From Actomonas sp051209155 (GTDB lineage: Bacteria > Verrucomicrobiota > Verrucomicrobiia > Opitutales > Opitutaceae): a DNA stretch of 64,000 nt. The first letter of the stretch is position 1, and the number at the start of each line of letters is the position of its first letter. Where the stretch lies: assembly GCA_051209155.1 (NCBI GenBank), contig JBPJGB010000001.1; one strand, given 5' to 3'. Under the pieces are notes generated by a model. The model was not told the DNA's origin, ran no database searches, and saw nothing but the letters and a program-made list of their open reading frames with translations. Shown here piece by piece: positions 26,127 through 34,710 of the stretch. The translations under genes and the position numbers were made by a program.

Positions 26127-26633
26127 ATGAACGCCCCTCTGCTTTCCCGTCTGCTTTTTTTGCTCGGCCTGGCCGCCAGCGCTGGTGTTGCCGCCGCCGC
26201 TGAACCCTCCGCTCCCGGGGCGCTTTCCCTCGTGGTCGTCACCCCGCTGGCGCAGGACACGGTCGGCGATGGCACCGCCGATGCCGACTTCGATCGACTG
26301 GACCTCGCCTTTCGCGACGTGGCCCGACGCCACCAGTGGCCGATCGAGGTCAACGCGGAGCGTTTCTCCGGCGTCGCCTCGGCACATGCCCGCGAACTCC
26401 GGATCTTTCTGCAGCCGCTCCGTCGTGATCCGTCCCAGACCTATGTGTTTCGCGCCTGGATGGCGCTCACGGTCGATGGCACCAAACACGACCTTGGCCT
26501 CATCACTCACCGGGAGCAATTGCGCTACCGGGAGGACATGAATGACTTCCTCGACAAACTCTTTCGCGGCGCCGCGGAAGCGGCGGCCAAAAAGATCGAG
26601 CGCATCCTCTTCCCGACGAGTCCCCGAGCCTGA
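26127..26633 (+). CDS. Secreted protein upstream of a sigma/anti-sigma pair
   Basis: A 168-residue protein with a signal peptide (SRLLFLLGLAASAGVAAAAE, cleavage near 25). The mature part of about 140 residues contains alternating strands (ELRIFLQPLRRD, VFRAWMALTVDG) and an amphipathic C-terminal helix (DFLDKLFRGAAEAAAKKIERI). No family recognised. It lies 14 bases before the ECF sigma gene and is probably the first gene of its operon, making it a candidate periplasmic sensor or a target of that system. Confidence 0.8.
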   Translation: MNAPLLSRLLFLLGLAASAGVAAAAEPSAPGALSLVVVTPLAQDTVGDGTADADFDRLDLAFRDVARRHQWPIEVNAERFSGVASAHARELRIFLQPLRRDPSQTYVFRAWMALTVDGTKHDLGLITHREQLRYREDMNDFLDKLFRGAAEAAAKKIERILFPTSPRA

Positions 26634-26647
26634 ACGGAAACCCACGC

Positions 26648-27226
26648 GTGACGCCGGACGCTGACAGTGTCGCCGCCGAGGCCTTCCTGCTCGCCCGTAT
26701 CGGGGCGGGCGACCGGGCGGCGTTTGGTGATCTCTACGCCCGCTACAGCGCGCCGCTGTTCTCGTTTGCCCTGCGGCTCGTCGGTGATCGCGCCACCGCG
26801 GAGGAATTGCTGCAGGATGCCTTCGTCAAAATCTGGCGCTATGCCCGCAGCTACGATCCGGACAAATCGCGACCGTTTACCTGGTCCGTGACGATTCTCC
26901 GGCGCACCTGCATCGACCATCTGCGATCCAGTCGGGCCGCGCCGACCTTCGCGCTCCTGCCCGACGAAGTCGCGAACGCCGCCGACCTCGCCACGGCCGA
27001 AACAGCCCGCGGCACGGCCGAGGCCCACGAAAACGCCCAGCGCGTTGAACAGGCGCTCGGCCGACTCGGCGGAGACCGGCAACGCGCGCTCGAGCTCGCT
27101 CTGTTCTCCGACCTCACTCACAACGAAATCGCGGACCGGCTCGCGCAACCGATCGGCACCGTCAAATCCTGGATTCGCCGCGGACTCCTGGACCTGCGCG
27201 CCACCCTCTCGGACACCCAACCATGA
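26648..27226 (+). CDS. ECF RNA polymerase sigma factor
   Basis: A 192-residue group IV sigma factor. Region 2 is DRAAFGDLYARYSAPLFSFA with RATAEELLQDAFVKIWRYA, and region 4 is DLTHNEIADRLAQPIGTVKSWIRRGLL. The form matches SigK/RpoE-like factors partnered with RskA-type anti-sigma proteins. It directs polymerase to stress promoters when released by the anti-sigma factor encoded next. The start is GTG at 26648. The stop overlaps the anti-sigma start by four bases (ATGA), so expression is coupled. Confidence 0.94.
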   Translation: MTPDADSVAAEAFLLARIGAGDRAAFGDLYARYSAPLFSFALRLVGDRATAEELLQDAFVKIWRYARSYDPDKSRPFTWSVTILRRTCIDHLRSSRAAPTFALLPDEVANAADLATAETARGTAEAHENAQRVEQALGRLGGDRQRALELALFSDLTHNEIADRLAQPIGTVKSWIRRGLLDLRATLSDTQP

Positions 27227-28059
27227 ACCCGCACCAAGAAGAACTCGCGAGCCTCTACGTGCTCGATCGCCTCGATGACACCGAACGCGCGGCCTTCGAG
27301 ACGCAGCTGCGCCAGTCCCCTGAACTTGTCGACCTTGTGCGCGAACTGGAGGCCGCGCTCGAGCACGAGGTCCGTTCCCTCCCGCAACATCCACCGCCCG
27401 CCGATTTGTTCGCGCGCATCGAATCGCGGCTCGATGGTGAGACGGCGCCGGCACCGGCACCGACATCGCGGGCGCCGTGGCTCGCGTTGGCGCGTTGGGG
27501 CATCGCGGCGGTGATTGCCCTCAGCTTGGGCACGCTCGCCGTGCAGTCGCTGCGGCGCTCCGCCGGCGAGGGGGTGCAACCGATGGTGTTGATCGTTGGC
27601 CTCGATGCCCAGGGCAGCGTGGTCACCGAGATGCCCTTGCCGGAGTCCGCCCACGCTGGCGACGGAGCCTTCATCCAACTCGCCGCGCTGGCGGAAGACC
27701 TGTGGAACAACCCGGCGGAGATCCCGTTTGCGTCGCCGGCGGCCGCGCCGGCGGCCAGTGGCTACGCGCTCTTCGAGCCCATGAGCAACCAAGGTTTCAT
27801 CGCGATTCGCCATCTGCCGAGTCCGGGGCCGGGGCGGCTGCATTGCCTGTGGATTGTCGATACGGCGACCGGCCGGGTCACCCGGGCGGGCGTCCTGCCG
27901 GCGACGCCGGCGACGAGCGGGCTCTACTCGTTTGCGGTCCCCGCGCCACGGGAGGCCAAGCCGGCGCAGCTCAGTTTCTTCGTCACCGCGGAAGACGTCG
28001 GGATGGCCAAGGCGACCGAGCCGCACGGAGAGGTCGTGCTCGGCGACCGGCGGACCTGA
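27223..28059 (+). CDS. RskA-type membrane anti-sigma factor
   Basis: A 278-residue protein. The cytosolic N-terminus (EELASLYVLDRLDDTERAAF) matches the anti-sigma domain of RskA without a zinc-binding HCC motif. One membrane helix lies at about 86-110, followed by a C-terminal domain of about 165 residues with the RskA pattern (FIAIRHLPSPGPGRLHCLWI, then ATSGLYSFAVPAP). It would hold the upstream sigma factor at the membrane until a periplasmic signal triggers proteolysis. It overlaps the sigma gene by four bases. Confidence 0.93.
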   Translation: MNPHQEELASLYVLDRLDDTERAAFETQLRQSPELVDLVRELEAALEHEVRSLPQHPPPADLFARIESRLDGETAPAPAPTSRAPWLALARWGIAAVIALSLGTLAVQSLRRSAGEGVQPMVLIVGLDAQGSVVTEMPLPESAHAGDGAFIQLAALAEDLWNNPAEIPFASPAAAPAASGYALFEPMSNQGFIAIRHLPSPGPGRLHCLWIVDTATGRVTRAGVLPATPATSGLYSFAVPAPREAKPAQLSFFVTAEDVGMAKATEPHGEVVLGDRRT

Positions 28060-28170
28060 AACGGTGGCGCGGAGGGGAAGGTTGTCCGGTGGCGGGCCTT
28101 TGAAACGTTGAGCTTCCAGCAAGCCTCGTTGGCTCGTGCTTTTATCACCTTTTCCCCTCCGAGTTCTCCC

Positions 28171-28647
28171 ATGAATCACAAGAACACGATTTGCCTCTGG
28201 TATGACCAAGACGCCGAAGCGGCCGCCCGCTTTTATGCGGCGACCTTTCCGGACAGCGAAGTGACCGCGGTGCGAACGGCGCCCGGCGACTATCCGAGTG
28301 GCCAGGCCGGCGACGTGCTCACGGTCGAGTTCACCGTGCTGGGCATTCCCTGCCTCGGGCTCAACGGTGGCCCGGCCTTTAAGCACTGCGAGGCGTTTTC
28401 GTTTCAAGTGGCGACGGAGGACCAGGCGGAAACCGACCGCTACTGGAATGCGATCGTGGGCAACGGCGGTGAAGCAAGCCAATGCGGTTGGTGTCGGGAC
28501 CGCTGGGGCCTGTCCTGGCAGATCATCCCGCGATCGCTGACCGAGGCCATGGCTGCGGGCGGCGCGGAAGCGCAGCGCGCCTTCGCGGCGATGATGACGA
28601 TGGGCAAGATCGACGTCGCCGCGATCGAGGCGGCCCGGCGGGGGTGA
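28171..28647 (+). CDS. PhnB-like VOC family protein
   Basis: A 158-residue protein of the PhnB/3-demethylubiquinone methyltransferase-like VOC group: NTICLWYDQDAEAAARFYA at the start, LNGGPAFKHCEAFSFQV in the middle and the diagnostic CGWCRDRWGLSWQIIP toward the end. Members are fold relatives of glyoxalase and have no established enzymatic activity in most cases. The start at 28171 is the last ATG before the conserved strand; the frame is open further upstream. It is followed by a GGGGTC/GACCCC hairpin. Confidence 0.9.
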   Translation: MNHKNTICLWYDQDAEAAARFYAATFPDSEVTAVRTAPGDYPSGQAGDVLTVEFTVLGIPCLGLNGGPAFKHCEAFSFQVATEDQAETDRYWNAIVGNGGEASQCGWCRDRWGLSWQIIPRSLTEAMAAGGAEAQRAFAAMMTMGKIDVAAIEAARRG

Positions 28648-28663
28648 GGGCGGCGGGCGTTAA

Positions 28664-28690
28664 AAAGCCGGGGTCGGCGACCCCAGCTAC
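28664..28690. repeat. Dispersed GGGGTC/GACCCC hairpin (copy 1)
   Basis: AGCCGGGGTC-GGC-GACCCCAGCTAC forms a short hairpin with a three-base loop. Related copies lie at 49105-49130, 49156-49180, 59024-59053 and 59068-59092. It sits between the convergent PhnB-like and glycyl-tRNA synthetase genes, where it may also act as a weak terminator. Confidence 0.75.
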
Positions 28691-28715
28691 AGTGTGTGGC
28701 GAATGAAGCGTTTGC

Positions 28716-28751
28716 TCAGTAGACCTGCTCGTCGAGCAGGGCGAAGAGCTT
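28716..28751 (-). pseudogene. Remnant copy of the glyS 3' end (last 11 codons plus stop)
   Basis: Reading the minus strand here gives KLFALLDEQVY and a TGA, against ELFQLLDEHVY and TGA at the real end of glyS 80 bases away. Nucleotide matches stretch across 28714-28750 versus 28794-28830, including the TCAG downstream of the stop. Upstream of the K codon similarity stops abruptly. Divergence is partly synonymous, so this looks like the tail of a diverged homologue and not a recent tandem slip. Confidence 0.7.
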
Positions 28752-28795
28752 CCGCCTTTGTCCCGCAGGGGTGGGACTTCGGCGGACGGGGCGGC

Positions 28796-30325
28796 TCAGT
28801 AGACGTGCTCGTCCAAGAGCTGGAACAGCTCTTGTTCGTTGATGCGGCGTTGAGCCATCGAGTCGCGTTCGCGGAGGGTGAAGGTGTCGCCTTCCTTCTC
28901 GATGGTGTCGAAGTCGATGGTGACGCAATACGGCGTGCCGATCTCGTCCTGGCGGCGGTAACGGCGGCCGATGGCGCCGGCTTCGTCATAGAAGACGGCG
29001 TAGCGGCGTTGCAGCTTTTGGTAGAGGGCCTTGGCGCGGTCGGTGAGGGCTTCCTTGTTCTTGAGCAGCGGGAGCACGGCCACCTTGACCGGGGCGATCC
29101 GCGGGCTGAGGCGCAGCACGGTGCGTTTTTCGGTCTTACCCTTTTCGTCGGTCACGTCCTCTTCGGCGTAGGCGGCGCAGAGCACGGCGAGGAAGATGCG
29201 GTCGACGCCGACGGCCGGTTCGATGACGTGCGGGACGAACTTCTTTTTCGTTTCCTCGTCGAAGATCTCCTGCGGCTTGCCGGAGGCGTTGGCGTGTTGG
29301 GTGAGGTCGTAGTTGCCGCGGGCGGCGATGCCCCAGAGCTCCTGCACGCCAAAGGGATACTTGAACATGATGTCCGTCGTGCCGCGGGAGTAGAAGGCGA
29401 GCTTGGCCTTTTCGTGGTCGTAGAGCGAGAGCATGGACTCGGGCAGGCCGATGGAGACGAGCCAGTCCCAGCACCACTGGATCCAGTCCTTGTGGGCCTT
29501 TTCCCAGTCGGCGTCCTCGTGGATAAAATATTCCATCTCCATCTGCTCGAACTCGCGGGAGCGGAAGATGAAGTTGCGCGGGGTAATCTCGTTGCGGAAC
29601 GACTTGCCGATCTGGGCGATGCCGAAGGGCAGTTTCACGCGGCCGGTGTCGACGACGTTCTTGAAGTCGACGAACATGCCCTGGGCGGTCTCGGGGCGCA
29701 GGTAGGAGAGGGACGAGCCGTCGCGCAGCGCGCCGACGTTGGTCTCAAACATCATGTTGAAGGCGCGCGGCGGGGTGAGGCTGCCGGGCTCGCCGGTGGC
29801 GGGCGAAGGGATGAGCGGGATCTGCTCGGGGGTGGCCTCGGTGAACTCGACGGCGGTGACGGGAGCGAGGGTGCCTTGGAGGGCCTTCTTGCGCTTAAAG
29901 GTTTCGGCGGCGGCCTGGAGGTCGCCGGTGGTGTCTTCGGATTCGAGGGCGGAGACGTAGCCCTTCACCTCACCGTCGATGGTGACGGCGGCGAAGAAGA
30001 GTTGGTCGGCGCGGTAGCGTTGTTTGCTGACTTTGCAGTCCACGAGCGGGTCGGTGAAGCCGTCGACGTGGCCCGAGGCCTGCCAGACCTTGGGGTGCAT
30101 GATGATGGAGGTCTCGATGCCGACGACGTCGTCGCGGCGGCGCACCATGTCGTTCCACCAGCAGTCGCGGATGTTCTTCTTGAGCTCGATGCCGAGCGGG
30201 CCGAAGTCGAAGAAGCCATTGTAGCCGCCGTAGATCTCGGACGACTGGAAGACGAAGCCCTTGCGCTTGGCGAGCGACACAATGGCTTCCATGGAGTTGG
30301 CGGAGGACTCGGCGGACGTGGACAT
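28796..30325 (-). CDS. glyS: Glycine-tRNA ligase (single-chain, dimeric class II type)
   Basis: A 509-residue GlyRS of the alpha2 type used by eukaryotes, archaea, Bacteroidota and others, not the bacterial alpha2beta2 type. Visible: SLAKRKGFVFQSSEIYGG near the N-terminus, RPETAQGMFVDFKNV and the motif 2 block FRNEITPRNFIFRSREFEQM, then motif 3 EPAVGVDRIFLAVL and a C-terminal anticodon-binding domain beginning PRIAPVKVAVLPLL. It charges glycine onto tRNA in the cytosol. The start at 30325 is taken; another in-frame ATG lies five codons upstream. A degenerate extra copy of its last codons lies 80 bases downstream. Confidence 0.96.
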   Translation of the reverse strand: MSTSAESSANSMEAIVSLAKRKGFVFQSSEIYGGYNGFFDFGPLGIELKKNIRDCWWNDMVRRRDDVVGIETSIIMHPKVWQASGHVDGFTDPLVDCKVSKQRYRADQLFFAAVTIDGEVKGYVSALESEDTTGDLQAAAETFKRKKALQGTLAPVTAVEFTEATPEQIPLIPSPATGEPGSLTPPRAFNMMFETNVGALRDGSSLSYLRPETAQGMFVDFKNVVDTGRVKLPFGIAQIGKSFRNEITPRNFIFRSREFEQMEMEYFIHEDADWEKAHKDWIQWCWDWLVSIGLPESMLSLYDHEKAKLAFYSRGTTDIMFKYPFGVQELWGIAARGNYDLTQHANASGKPQEIFDEETKKKFVPHVIEPAVGVDRIFLAVLCAAYAEEDVTDEKGKTEKRTVLRLSPRIAPVKVAVLPLLKNKEALTDRAKALYQKLQRRYAVFYDEAGAIGRRYRRQDEIGTPYCVTIDFDTIEKEGDTFTLRERDSMAQRRINEQELFQLLDEHVY

Positions 30326-30735
30326 AAGAGGACAGGACATAGAGATACGGACACACGCCGCTCAAATCCTAAATCCGGCAGGATGAATCGGGAGAAACCA
30401 CCGATGGGCGGAGGGGCAGGAGGTGTTCAACCACGGATGGACACAGATAAACACGGATCCAACTGCAGTGCGTAGCCGGTAGGCGAAGCCATCCGTGTGC
30501 ATCCGTGGTAAGAAACCGCTGCCTCACCGGGAGGGGATTGGGTTGGGGATGAGGTGCGTTAGTTGGTGATGGGGCGGGAGTAAGCAAAGCGGGGTTTCGG
30601 GGGGTGAAATTTCATCCGCAAAATCGGCGATAAAATGTTGGAAGCTGCTGATAATAATTGTGTTGAGGAACTGCATTTCGCGGGTCAAGGAGAGCGCCTC
30701 CACCGTTCGCGGTGGGTTTGCTTTTTCGTCTGCCC
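30326..30735. other. Intergenic region with inverted repeat and probable promoters
   Basis: About 410 bases lie between the divergent glyS and sodium:solute symporter starts. The first part contains a dispersed inverted repeat (30426-30517). The part from 30595 to 30665 is AT-rich (TTTCATCCGCAAAATC, GATAAAATG, ATAATAATTG) and probably holds the symporter promoter, but no spacing-perfect -35/-10 pair was found. No open frame here looks coding. Confidence 0.5.
30426..30517. repeat. Dispersed inverted repeat, AACCACGGATG family
   Basis: CAACCACGGATGGACACAGATAAACACGGAT on the left faces ATCCGTGTGCATCCGTGGT on the right, giving a long potential hairpin. Relatives occur at 43413-43517 and 58032-58150, and partly within 44820-45085. 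Confidence 0.75.
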
Positions 30736-32463
30736 ATGCACCTGGAATACCTCACCCTGGCCGCCTATTTTGTGTTGTTGATCGTGATTGGCTCCGTGTT
30801 CGCACGGTTCAATCGCAACCTGAGTGACTTCGTGCGCGGCGGGGCGCGGGGGACATGGTGGATGGTGGGGACGAGCATGTTGATGGCGGGCATCAGCGCC
30901 TTCACGTTTACCGGCAACGGGTCGGCGGTGTTCGCGGCCGGGCCTTCGGCCTTGATCATCTACGCGGCCAACGTGACCGGCTTTATCATCGGCGGCCTGT
31001 TTCTGGCGCGGTGGTTGCGGCAGAGCCGGGGTTTCACGTCGGCGGACCTGATTCGGGCGCGATTCGGCCGCGGGGCGGAGCAGTCGATCGTGTTGACCGG
31101 CATGGTGCTCAATCCGCTGCAGGCGGCGGTGCAGTTGTGGGCGCTGGCGGTGTTTGTGAGCGCGGTGTTCGGCCTCCCGGTGACCTTCATGATCGTGCTG
31201 ATCGGCGCCATCGTGCTGGCCTACTCGACCTCGGGTGGCATGTGGGGGGTGATGGCGACCGATGTGGTGCAGGGGGTGATCCTTTACGGGATGACCATCC
31301 TGCTGGCGGTGTTGTGCGTGATGGAGGTGGGCGGTATCGGCGGCTTTCTGACGCACTTCGAGGCCCTGCGCGCGGAGGGCAGTTTCGCCTTCATCAAACC
31401 GAGCGGGGCCTTTGCCCAGGATAAATACAGCGCGATGTGGTTGGTGGCGATTTTCCTGATCCAGATCGTATCGCAGATCAACCTGAGTGCGGGGAACAAA
31501 TACCTCGCGGCCAAGGACGGTCGGGAAGCCTCACGGGCGAGTTGGTTTTGCATGGGCCTCATGGCACTGGGGGCGGTGGTGTGGTTCATCCCGCCGATGG
31601 TGGCGCGCTTTCTTTACGCCGATCAGGTGCTGGCCTCGCCCTTGGATGATCCGGCGACGACAGCCTATGCGGTGGCGGCGGCCAATGTGCTGCCGAACGG
31701 GCTGCTGGGGGTGATGATCGCGGCGATGTTTTCGGCGACGATGAGCAGCATGGACTGGGGGCTGAACACGACGACCGGCATCATCGTGAACAACTTTTGG
31801 CTGCCCTTGCGGCGGTGGCGCGGGAAGACGGAGCTGGCCGACGCGGTGCAGCTGCGCCTTTGCCGCACGGTGACCATCGTGCTGGGCGTGGTGATCATGG
31901 GGCTGGCGGTGCTGCTGGCGAAGCAGACGCGCATCGTGCTGTTCGACATCTTTTTGGTGATCGGATCGGTGATCGCGGTGCCGCTGACCCTGCCGCTGGT
32001 GGTGGGTATTTTTGTCAAGCGACTGCCGGGTTGGCATTATTTTGTGATGGTGGCCGGCGGCTTGATTCCGTCGATCTGGTCGCTGTTGGACGAAAAGTTC
32101 AACGGCGTGGCGTGGTCGGTGCAGGAACGCGGGCTGGCGGTGGTGTTCGGCGCGCTGGTGGCGCTGGTGCTGGCGTGGCCCCTGCGCTCGCGGCGTTCGG
32201 AGCGCGATCGGCAGCGCGAGGCGGCGTTCTGGGAGCGAGCGGCGACGCCGGTGGATTTTGAACAAGAAGTGGGCGGCAAAATGGACAGCGCGCAGGCGCG
32301 CATCACCGGCAACCTGGTGTTGGTGACCGGGGGGCTGTTGCTGGCCTTCCTGCTGGTGCCCAATGCGTGGAGCGGGCGCGTGGCGATCGTGGCCCTGGCG
32401 CTGTTTGCGATGGGTTGCGGGCAGGCCCTGCGTTGGGCGGCCGCGCGGTCGGACCGCAGCTGA
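30736..32463 (+). CDS. Sodium:solute symporter family transporter
   Basis: A 575-residue protein with about 13-14 membrane helices and the SSS features: early LSDFVRGGARGTWWMVG, GISAFTFTGNGS, the NVTGF region and a long C-terminal membrane extension. Family members couple Na+ to uptake of sugars, amino acids, vitamins or sialic acid; in Opitutaceae such proteins often accompany carbohydrate genes, but the neighbours here give no hint. The ATG at 30736 is chosen since it directly precedes the first helix (EYLTLAAYFVLLIVIGSVF); an upstream GTG at 30712 is in frame. Confidence 0.92.
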   Translation: MHLEYLTLAAYFVLLIVIGSVFARFNRNLSDFVRGGARGTWWMVGTSMLMAGISAFTFTGNGSAVFAAGPSALIIYAANVTGFIIGGLFLARWLRQSRGFTSADLIRARFGRGAEQSIVLTGMVLNPLQAAVQLWALAVFVSAVFGLPVTFMIVLIGAIVLAYSTSGGMWGVMATDVVQGVILYGMTILLAVLCVMEVGGIGGFLTHFEALRAEGSFAFIKPSGAFAQDKYSAMWLVAIFLIQIVSQINLSAGNKYLAAKDGREASRASWFCMGLMALGAVVWFIPPMVARFLYADQVLASPLDDPATTAYAVAAANVLPNGLLGVMIAAMFSATMSSMDWGLNTTTGIIVNNFWLPLRRWRGKTELADAVQLRLCRTVTIVLGVVIMGLAVLLAKQTRIVLFDIFLVIGSVIAVPLTLPLVVGIFVKRLPGWHYFVMVAGGLIPSIWSLLDEKFNGVAWSVQERGLAVVFGALVALVLAWPLRSRRSERDRQREAAFWERAATPVDFEQEVGGKMDSAQARITGNLVLVTGGLLLAFLLVPNAWSGRVAIVALALFAMGCGQALRWAAARSDRS

Positions 32464-32549
32464 AGGGGGGGCCGGGCAAATCCGCGATTGCGCGGCGGGC
32501 CGGGACGGGCGAGGGTGCGCGTTCGCCTCGGATGGGGCGGGTTGTCGCC

Positions 32550-33011
32550 ATGAAAGTCTCGTTCACCCAGAAGGAATACGCCCGGCTGATGGAGCTGGTT
32601 CACCTCGGCATGCGCACGGTCATGGGCCGGCAGGGCGGCGAGTCGCCACACTTCGAGCGCTACGCGGCCATCGAGCAGAAGATCCTGGGACTGGCCGAGG
32701 TGTTTGGCTGCAGCGACCTGGTCGATGTGGGCGGCAACGGGCAACTGGTGCCGGCGGCGAAGATGGATGAAGACGAGCGCCTGCGCAAAATGCTGGGCGA
32801 GTCCGACAACGACATTTTCTGGCACGAACTGGTCGCGCGGCTCGCCGACCGGGACCTCGGCGTCGAGCAGACCATGGCGGCGCTGGCCGGCAAAGAGGGT
32901 CCGCCGATCAACGCCGACGCGCGGCTCAAGGAGATCGAGGACGTTTATTGGGCGGAGTTTGAGAAACACGACCTCGCCCGGGTGCTGGTGATGGCGGCGG
33001 GCAAGGGTTGA
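32550..33011 (+). CDS. Hypothetical cytoplasmic protein
   Basis: A 153-residue protein starting MKVSFTQKEYARLMELVHLG. It is mostly helical and acidic, with no signal peptide, cysteines only in one place, and no motif I recognise. The pattern FTQKEYARLMELV... followed by a block ending EKHDLARVLVMA suggests a small regulatory or stress protein, but this is not evidence of function. It follows the symporter by about 86 bases on the same strand and precedes another unknown gene. Confidence 0.7.
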   Translation: MKVSFTQKEYARLMELVHLGMRTVMGRQGGESPHFERYAAIEQKILGLAEVFGCSDLVDVGGNGQLVPAAKMDEDERLRKMLGESDNDIFWHELVARLADRDLGVEQTMAALAGKEGPPINADARLKEIEDVYWAEFEKHDLARVLVMAAGKG

Positions 33012-33106
33012 GCGGCGTGGGCGGACCGGTCCGCCGGTGAAAGGGAAAGGTTGAAGTTTAAGTTCGGGGCCCTGGTGGCCGATGAGAGAAGGGTCTCCAT
33101 CCCACC

Positions 33107-33532
33107 ATGCCGACTACAGACAACGTCCTTGTGCCGCTGCCCGGTCTCATGTTGCCGCCCGATCTTCCCTGGCGGACCGAGTTTGTGGCGCTGGTGCAGG
33201 AGCACCTGATGCGGATGGGTTCGGGGCAGGTTTTTGATCCGCCGCGCTTTTTTGGCTACTATTTCAAGGACGGCGATCCGGTCGCGGTGGCGGGGCCGTG
33301 GACGGTGCTGCTCGATCCGGTGCCGCCGCTGATCAATGTGCCGGACTCGCTCGACATGCTCACGCAAGGGCAGTTCGACGTCATGACCAAGGGGGCGGAC
33401 GAGCCGGACTTCGTGCTCATCCACGACCGTCGTGACGGCGCCTGCTGGCTGTGGCGCTATCGATTCGGGATGCGGTTCGTGATGTCGCAGGATCCCATGT
33501 TGGGCGAAGAGAGCGACATGCGCGCAGCGTGA
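33107..33532 (+). CDS. Hypothetical protein
   Basis: A 141-residue protein of unknown family. The sequence is aromatic- and proline-rich with a probable beta-sheet core (PWTVLLDPVPPLINVP, then CWLWRYRFGMRFVMSQDP) and no signal peptide. No known catalytic motif is visible. It is on the same strand as its neighbours but 95 bases from the previous gene and about 100 from the next, so it may be transcribed alone. Confidence 0.65.
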   Translation: MPTTDNVLVPLPGLMLPPDLPWRTEFVALVQEHLMRMGSGQVFDPPRFFGYYFKDGDPVAVAGPWTVLLDPVPPLINVPDSLDMLTQGQFDVMTKGADEPDFVLIHDRRDGACWLWRYRFGMRFVMSQDPMLGEESDMRAA

Positions 33533-33635
33533 GCGGTCAGGGCGTGGCCCAAAAGGTTTTGAAAACGTCGCATATTTGCGAAAGTTAGGGTTCGTGCTGC
33601 TGTCCTGGCACCGGTGACTCGACCCTTCGCCGATA

Positions 33636-34643
33636 ATGAAAGCCCAATCCCGTGCAGTAACCGCGGCCCAAGTCGCGGCGCTCTACCTCTTGGTGGCGGC
33701 GCTGTGGATTCTGTTGTCCGATCGTTTCTTCGCCTGGTTGGCCCGCGGCGATACCGCGTGGCTCCAGGCTGCGCAAACCGCCAAAGGGCTGTTTTTTGTC
33801 CTGCTGATGACGGGGTTGATTTATTTCGTCGTCGTGCGGCTGCTGCAGGCGGAGGCCCGCTTCAAGCAGATGGAGTCGATGCTGGCGGTGTCGGAGAAGC
33901 TGGAGGTGGTGGGCAGCTTCGCGGCGACGACGGCGCACGATCTCAATAATATGCTCATGGTGGTGCGGGGAATGACCGAGTTGGCCAAGCTCGACCACAT
34001 GAGCGGGCAGCCCCTCAGCGCCGCACGGCTCGAAGAAATCGAAGGCGCCATCGTGCGGGCCAGCGATCTGGTCCGGCGGCTCTCGCTGTTTGTGCGGGGC
34101 AGCGCGGAGGAATCGACCGAAGCGGACGCGACCATCCTGCTGCGCAGCTACGAACCGCTGCTGCGGCAGGCGGCCTCGAAGCACTTACGTTTCACCTGTG
34201 CGGTGGCCGAGGACCTGGGTTCGGTGCGCGTGCACGCCACGGCGCTGGAGCAGGTATTGCTCAACCTGGTGGTCAACGCGCGCGATGCGCTCGCCGAGCG
34301 CTCGGGATCGCAGGTGCACATCGAGGCGGAACGTTGCGAATTGAAGGACCACATGTCGGTGTTCAGCGGGCGCCCGCGCTCGGGGGATTTTGTGCGGATC
34401 ACGGTGTCCGACAACGGACCTGGGATTCCGCCGGAACAGACGGTGCGGGTCTTCGAACCGTTTTTCACCACCAAGGGGCCGGATGCCGGCACGGGCCTGG
34501 GCTTGTCGTCCGTGATGCGCACGATGCAGCAACACGATGGCTGGGTGGCGCTCGAGTCGGAGGTGGGCGTGGGCGCGCGCTTCATGCTCTACCTGCCGGT
34601 GATGAAGGACGAGGAGGCGGCCGTGGGCGCCTCGGCCGCCTGA
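33636..34643 (+). CDS. Sensor histidine kinase, two membrane helices, no response regulator nearby
   Basis: A 335-residue kinase. Two N-terminal helices (about 12-32 and 46-68) are separated by a short loop, then a HisKA-like segment with the phospho-accepting His in ATTAHDLNNMLMVV and an HATPase domain with N-box NLVVNARDA, G1 VSDNGPGIP and G2 GTGLGLSSV. The AHDLNN motif is that of the NtrB/HWE-like branch that often works with hybrid receivers. It lacks a PAS or large periplasmic sensor. It is isolated, so the partner regulator must be encoded elsewhere. Confidence 0.92.
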   Translation: MKAQSRAVTAAQVAALYLLVAALWILLSDRFFAWLARGDTAWLQAAQTAKGLFFVLLMTGLIYFVVVRLLQAEARFKQMESMLAVSEKLEVVGSFAATTAHDLNNMLMVVRGMTELAKLDHMSGQPLSAARLEEIEGAIVRASDLVRRLSLFVRGSAEESTEADATILLRSYEPLLRQAASKHLRFTCAVAEDLGSVRVHATALEQVLLNLVVNARDALAERSGSQVHIEAERCELKDHMSVFSGRPRSGDFVRITVSDNGPGIPPEQTVRVFEPFFTTKGPDAGTGLGLSSVMRTMQQHDGWVALESEVGVGARFMLYLPVMKDEEAAVGASAA

Positions 34644-34710
34644 TGGCGATCGGCGGTCGGCATTGCCAGCGGCGGCCTCGCGGTTCATTGCGCTGATACT
34701 CGTCGCCCCC

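Noticed and set aside
28694..30475. 593-codon open frame on the plus strand
   Set aside because: Antisense to glyS and rich in Gly, Val, Asp and Glu as expected for a reverse-complement shadow.
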